A stretch of 64,000 nucleotides of DNA, taken from positions 3,007,945 to 3,071,944 of the forward strand of contig NZ_CP072943.1 of assembly GCF_018069705.1 (NCBI RefSeq), in the 5' to 3' direction. The position numbers were made by a program, and so were the translations under genes. Source of the stretch: Aminithiophilus ramosus. GTDB taxonomy: Bacteria > Synergistota > Synergistia > Synergistales > Aminithiophilaceae. Each line of letters begins with the position of its first letter. Within the stretch, counting starts at the first letter, position 1. Of this stretch, positions 60,189 to 64,000 are shown piece by piece. The notes beneath the pieces are model-generated. The model had not been told where the DNA came from and searched no databases. It saw only the letters and a program-made list of their open reading frames with translations.

Positions 60189-62756
60189 TCAGCGGCGAAA
60201 CCTTCTCCGCGCCAGAACCACCAGAGGGACGCCGACGACAAGGGCCGACGCGCCGACGGAGCCGGTCCCAAGGGCACAGCCGGAAGAGCTTCCCTCAACG
60301 AGAGGTCCCTCGCATTTTTCCCAGACGTCGAGAGTCAGGACGTAACGATCGTCCTCCTCGCTCACGACCACGCCGGGCTCCTCGTCCTCCCCGTCACCGG
60401 GAAGGACGATAGACAGTTCTTCGAGGTAGAGGGCCACCGTTCCCGAAGAATCGGCCTGGGCAAAACGCCTCCGCCCGTAGTCGTGACAGAGGAAGGCCTC
60501 GGGATCGGTGCTCCTCCGGGCGAAGAAGGCGAAATGACTTTCCAGTTCCTCGATGGCACGGTGCGACGAATCGTTGCCCAGATCTTCCGCCCTGAGGACA
60601 AAGCGCACATCCCGCAGCAGAACCGCCTTCCCGCAGGCCGTCGTCGGCGTGATCTCCAGGCTCAAGCGGGCAGCCCGATAGAAGAACTCCCCTTCGATGC
60701 TCCCGTAATAGTCCACCCAATCGTAACGCCCGTCCTCTTCGTCGAAGGCCTCGGGACAGATGGCGATCGCCTTCGGACCGCTGGCGACGAGGGCGTCCTT
60801 TCCCGTCAGGAGCGTGACCTTCACGTCGGCCTCGAAGGGCTCTTCCGCCTCAGCGGCAACGATCGTTCCCTCGACTTTAGAAGCGCCGCTCCATCGGAGG
60901 AAAGAGAGCGGAAAGGCCGCGGCGCCGTCAGGGCCCTCCTCCTGTCGCTCGGCCGAAGCGAAAGGAGCCACGTTCAGCGGGAGAGCAGCGGCGGCGCGGG
61001 CTCCCGTTCCATCTTCGACGGTGATCCGCGCCGTGTAGGCCTTGGCGAAGGCGTAGGCATGAGAAGCATGGGGCAACGGTTCACTCCGCACCGTCCGATC
61101 TCCGAAATCGAAGAGGTAGGTATAGGGCGGAACGCCTCCCGTGACGGTCGCGGAAAAGGTTACAGGCTCTTCCGCCGAAGGGGCTCCATCGGTTTGGAAT
61201 GTCGTGACGGCAAGCGTCGACGAAGGCTCCGGCGCACCCTTGGCAAAAGCCTTGATGCAGGCGTTGGCCGAGGACGCGCCCTCGAAAGAGGCTGCGGTGA
61301 GGTCGGTGAAATGCACGCCGTCGGCGCTCCAGTAGCTCTGGCCCGGAGATGCCTTGGCGTTCTTTCTGTACCAATCGCCGAGGGGGATTTCCACGGCGGC
61401 GGGGTACGCGTAGTCGGGATTGTGGAGAGCCACGACGACGGCGAAGGGACCGGTCGAGAGGGTTACGCCCCTGTCCAGATCGACAAGATAATAACCGGGA
61501 TAGGTCTTCGTTCCCCTTGCCGCCTCGTGGGAAGCGAGGTCCTCGGCAAGAGGGAAACCCCCGAAGCCCGGGATGACGTAGACCCGATAGGCCGTCTCCA
61601 GATCGGTGGTGTAGAAACTCACGGCAGCGATCTCCGCCTCGTTTTCGGCACGAAAGACGTTGGCGAGCCAGATCTCCCTGGCCCCGCCGTCCGTGACGTT
61701 GGCCGTCATGCCCAACGGGTCATGCTGGTAAATGGAGGCGTAGTCGTCCGACGTCGCCCGGAAAACCGTCCCCTCGACGAAGCTCGTATCGGCATAGGAT
61801 ATCCAGAAATACCCTTCATCGCCCCAGTTGCTGGAATAGCTGTTTTTGGCGAGCCAGGCCCCATCTTCAGGAGGTCTCTCCAAAAAGCGCTCCCTGGGAA
61901 AGGCATCGTCCCATCCGACGATCATCACCATATGATTGACGATCTCGGGCCCGTCCGGAGCACTGCAGTAGTAGGCGAACGTCTCCGGGTTGTAGTACCT
62001 CAGGACGTCGTCATGGTAACATACGGAAAGGGCGCCGCCATCACGGAGAATTCGCTTCAACGCGTGCCGGTCGTAGCGTGTCGGATCCGCGGCAGGCACG
62101 TCGAGCGACTCCGGGTAGGGACGGACCGACAGAAGGTGGAGCCAGTAGGCCTCGCGAAGAAGCTTCCGCCCCGACGGAAGAGCGTAATCCTCGGGAACCT
62201 GTCCCTCCACGTCGGTCCCGAAGGGAAGGTCCACCTCATCAACGGGACTCCCTCCCCTGGACAGGAGAGCGACGCTCATCAGCGTATCTCCGCCTTGGTC
62301 GGCGAAATCGGGAGAGACCTCATCCTCCTCGGGCGGAGCGAAGGTCTCGAAGACTCCCGAGCAAAAGGCGGCAAAGGCGAGGTGCCACTCGGAAAAGGCT
62401 CGATCCTCGCCGGGCAGCAAGCTCGACTCGAAAGATCCCAGGGTGGAGAAGGCCCAGCAGAGCCCCGAGGGCGTCTGAAGCTCGACGGGGTTGACTCGCC
62501 CCTCCTCACGGAGATCGAAACGGGCAGGGAGGGAAAGCCTCTCTCCGGAACGTTTTTCCTGGCCGGGAGAGGAGAAGAAGGCCTCCCACCGTCGGCTTTC
62601 AAAATCGACGGGGCCTCTCACGCCTCCGGAAAGGGCGGCGGGAGACAGGGCGCGGGGAGGCACCCCCCCACGGACCGGAACAGCTCCGAGCAGAAGGACC
62701 CCAACAAGAATCACTCCCGAGAGGCGGTTCGTCTTCTTCCCTTTCTGAGCCCTCAT
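60189..62756 (-). CDS. Papain-family (C1A) cysteine protease with lectin-like, PKD and Synergist-CTERM-type tail
   Basis: 855 residues. The second ATG (62756) is preferred because ggggagg abuts the first. Signal peptide at about 10-30. C1A domain: Gln in VELQTPSG, active Cys near 100 in GLCWAFS, His in VNHMVMIVGWDD, Asn in AKNSYSSNWGDEGYFWISY. A lectin-like beta domain follows (EIWLANVFRAENEAEIAAVS), then a PKD domain (YTYLFDFGD). The end, GSSSGCALGTGSVG then a hydrophobic helix and RRRFRR, has the Synergist-CTERM layout. Likely surface-attached and proteolytic, and it suits a peptide-fermenting life. Confidence 0.88.
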   Translation of the reverse strand: MRAQKGKKTNRLSGVILVGVLLLGAVPVRGGVPPRALSPAALSGGVRGPVDFESRRWEAFFSSPGQEKRSGERLSLPARFDLREEGRVNPVELQTPSGLCWAFSTLGSFESSLLPGEDRAFSEWHLAFAAFCSGVFETFAPPEEDEVSPDFADQGGDTLMSVALLSRGGSPVDEVDLPFGTDVEGQVPEDYALPSGRKLLREAYWLHLLSVRPYPESLDVPAADPTRYDRHALKRILRDGGALSVCYHDDVLRYYNPETFAYYCSAPDGPEIVNHMVMIVGWDDAFPRERFLERPPEDGAWLAKNSYSSNWGDEGYFWISYADTSFVEGTVFRATSDDYASIYQHDPLGMTANVTDGGAREIWLANVFRAENEAEIAAVSFYTTDLETAYRVYVIPGFGGFPLAEDLASHEAARGTKTYPGYYLVDLDRGVTLSTGPFAVVVALHNPDYAYPAAVEIPLGDWYRKNAKASPGQSYWSADGVHFTDLTAASFEGASSANACIKAFAKGAPEPSSTLAVTTFQTDGAPSAEEPVTFSATVTGGVPPYTYLFDFGDRTVRSEPLPHASHAYAFAKAYTARITVEDGTGARAAAALPLNVAPFASAERQEEGPDGAAAFPLSFLRWSGASKVEGTIVAAEAEEPFEADVKVTLLTGKDALVASGPKAIAICPEAFDEEDGRYDWVDYYGSIEGEFFYRAARLSLEITPTTACGKAVLLRDVRFVLRAEDLGNDSSHRAIEELESHFAFFARRSTDPEAFLCHDYGRRRFAQADSSGTVALYLEELSIVLPGDGEDEEPGVVVSEEDDRYVLTLDVWEKCEGPLVEGSSSGCALGTGSVGASALVVGVPLVVLARRRFRR

Positions 62757-62935
62757 GGACATCCTCCCCTTCGTTCAGCCCCGTCCGGCCCCGCCTTTCG
62801 ACTCCGGCAAGGGATAAAAAGCGACTTGCGACAGTGCCTGTCGATAACATCGCATCAGCGGGATAAACCCGGTGACGGTGAGCCCCGCCAGGGATAGGGC
62901 GCGGGGAGGTCCGGCGGAGGAAAGGCGGTGACGTC

Positions 62936-64000
62936 TTGAAACTCTCGACCATGCTTACCCTCCCTCTCTTCCGGGGGGCCCAGGTCGTCGCGGGAAGGGA
63001 CTACCTGGACAACAGGGTCACCTGGATCAACCTCATGGAGATTCTCGACTCCTTCGACCAACTCCAACCCGGAGAATTTCTCATCTCCACGGGCTATGGC
63101 CTGAAGGATGACGCCACGGCGGCTCAAGCCATCCTCTCGCAGCTGGCCTCGCGCCGCATCGCCGGATTGGCCCTCCAGCCGGGTTACTACATCGACGAAA
63201 TTCCCGGGACTTTCGTGGAGGCGGCGGAAGACAAGGGACTGCCTCTGATCCGTCTTCCCGCGAAACTGACTTTCGGCACGATCACCAAGGCCCTTTTCGA
63301 CGCCATGGGCGCCCTGCCCTCCGAGCAAGGAGGAGAGACCACCCCTCTCCGCAGACAGAGCACGCATCATCTGACGGAGAGGCTGCGGGACACCTTCATC
63401 GACGATCTTCTCGAAGGCCGAGGCGTTGCGAGTTATTCCGATACCTGCATCCGCGCCGACTCCCTCGGCTTTCGCCTCGATCTGACCTACCAGGTCGGTG
63501 TGATTCGCTTTCTCTCCGGCCGCACCCTCTCCCCCGCCGACGGGGAAGCGCCCCTTCTGCAAGCCGTCACCGAAGACCGGGCCCTCTTTCCGGCCGCCTA
63601 CTGGCGCCACAGGGAGAGGGAACACGTCCTCCTTTTCTCCACCACGGCAAGGAACGCGAAAAGCCTCTTCGTCGAGGCCCTGCGCCATCTTCTTCCGAAG
63701 GATGCCGCTTGCCTCATGGGCATCGGCTATCCTTCGGCCAAGCTGGAGGGCATTTCCAAAAGCTACGAGGAGGCCCGCATTGCCGCCGATCTGGGGCGAC
63801 ACCTCCACTGCCCCGCCCTCGTCACCGCCTTTCGCGACGTAGAGGCGCTGCACCTTCTCCGGGCCTGCCGAAACGGGGAGGAACTGCAGCACTTCTGCGA
63901 GAGGGTCCTCGCTCCTCTTGTCGACTACGACAGGAAGCACAGGGCCCCTCTACGGGAGACGCTGCAACTCTACCTTCAGAGCCTCAACAAGATCCGCACC
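62936..64000 (+). CDS. PucR/CdaR-family transcriptional regulator (3' end outside window)
   Basis: The frame from TTG 62936 (or ATG 62951) stays open to the last base, 355 codons. The N-terminal PucR domain reads LTLPLFRGAQVVAGRDYLDN, then GEFLISTGYGLKDD and ASRRIAGLALQPGYY. A GGDEF-like CdaR domain follows (GFRLDLTYQVGVIRF, IGIGYPSAKLEGISKSYEEA). LRETLQLYLQSLNKIR at the window end is where the HTH_30 DNA-binding domain should begin, so that domain is missing here. Members activate purine, amino-acid or osmolyte catabolism. It diverges from the C1A protease gene, a possible target. Confidence 0.88.
   Translation, partial: MKLSTMLTLPLFRGAQVVAGRDYLDNRVTWINLMEILDSFDQLQPGEFLISTGYGLKDDATAAQAILSQLASRRIAGLALQPGYYIDEIPGTFVEAAEDKGLPLIRLPAKLTFGTITKALFDAMGALPSEQGGETTPLRRQSTHHLTERLRDTFIDDLLEGRGVASYSDTCIRADSLGFRLDLTYQVGVIRFLSGRTLSPADGEAPLLQAVTEDRALFPAAYWRHREREHVLLFSTTARNAKSLFVEALRHLLPKDAACLMGIGYPSAKLEGISKSYEEARIAADLGRHLHCPALVTAFRDVEALHLLRACRNGEELQHFCERVLAPLVDYDRKHRAPLRETLQLYLQSLNKIRT

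Noticed and set aside
62855-63940. 361-codon minus-strand frame
   Set aside because: The plus strand encodes a recognisable PucR-type regulator here. The minus frame has no family features.
1-64000. CRISPR arrays, rRNA or tRNA genes
   Set aside because: No regularly spaced direct repeats or recognisable RNA gene signatures were seen in either strand by reading. A dedicated tRNA or CRISPR search could still find a divergent one.

Overview
The window is a GC-rich bacterial chromosome segment with tightly packed genes. The best taxonomic clue is a pair of secreted proteases (30754-33474 and 60189-62756) whose C-termini end in SSGC, a hydrophobic helix and a basic tail. This is the layout of the Synergist-CTERM sorting signal, so I infer a member of the Synergistota: anaerobic, amino-acid-fermenting, diderm bacteria. 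Tungsten-type aldehyde:ferredoxin oxidoreductase, NifX/Mrp-ferredoxin proteins and radical-SAM chemistry fit a strict anaerobe. No rRNA, tRNA or CRISPR array was recognised. Strong third-position GC bias makes many long antisense frames, which I treated as shadows.

Layout. 1-6272: the phosphate operon pstS(partial)-pstC-pstA-pstB-phoU-phoB-phoR, mostly with overlapping starts and stops. 6431-9242: a lytic transglycosylase, a NifX-like protein and a CoA-disulfide-reductase-like flavoenzyme. 9426-14593: a soluble chemoreceptor tip with a GNAT-like protein, then DUF5320, NifX and two MinD/Mrp-type ATPases with ferredoxin inserts, an orphan amino-acid binding protein and a divergent Mrp/ApbC carrier. 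14762-17682: an iron-complex ABC transporter. 17782-19760: a radical-SAM protein and a HypE-like protein. A Fur-like inverted repeat (TTGAGAA-N3-TTCTCAA) lies in front of the DUF5320/NifX/Mrp operon, apbC and the radical-SAM gene, which suggests one iron or redox regulon.

20277-26308: an IS4-type transposase remnant and a three-gene set in which a DUF342/FapA protein sits between two paralogous signalling-like proteins. 26521-34187: cupin, TauE-type permease, enolase, DUF190, the subtilase and a HAD hydrolase. 34463-39448: a PilJ/CZB chemoreceptor, three small proteins and a solitary trpB preceded by what reads as a complete transcription attenuator with an 18-residue leader peptide carrying three consecutive Trp codons. 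39449-43742 (minus strand): HDOD protein, hybrid kinase and GGDEF response regulator in one overlapping operon.

43837-51038: glnS, an acyl-CoA synthetase, a K+ channel, then xthA with a PduX-like kinase and a beta-propeller protein. 51325-58878: a suspected catabolic operon of ThDP 2-oxoacid decarboxylase, HisC-type aminotransferase and glycine-betaine-type ABC importer, followed by aldehyde:ferredoxin oxidoreductase. Together these could convert an amino acid to its 2-oxo acid, aldehyde and acid while reducing ferredoxin. 58915-64000: an M20 peptidase, the C1A protease and a PucR-type regulator cut by the window end.
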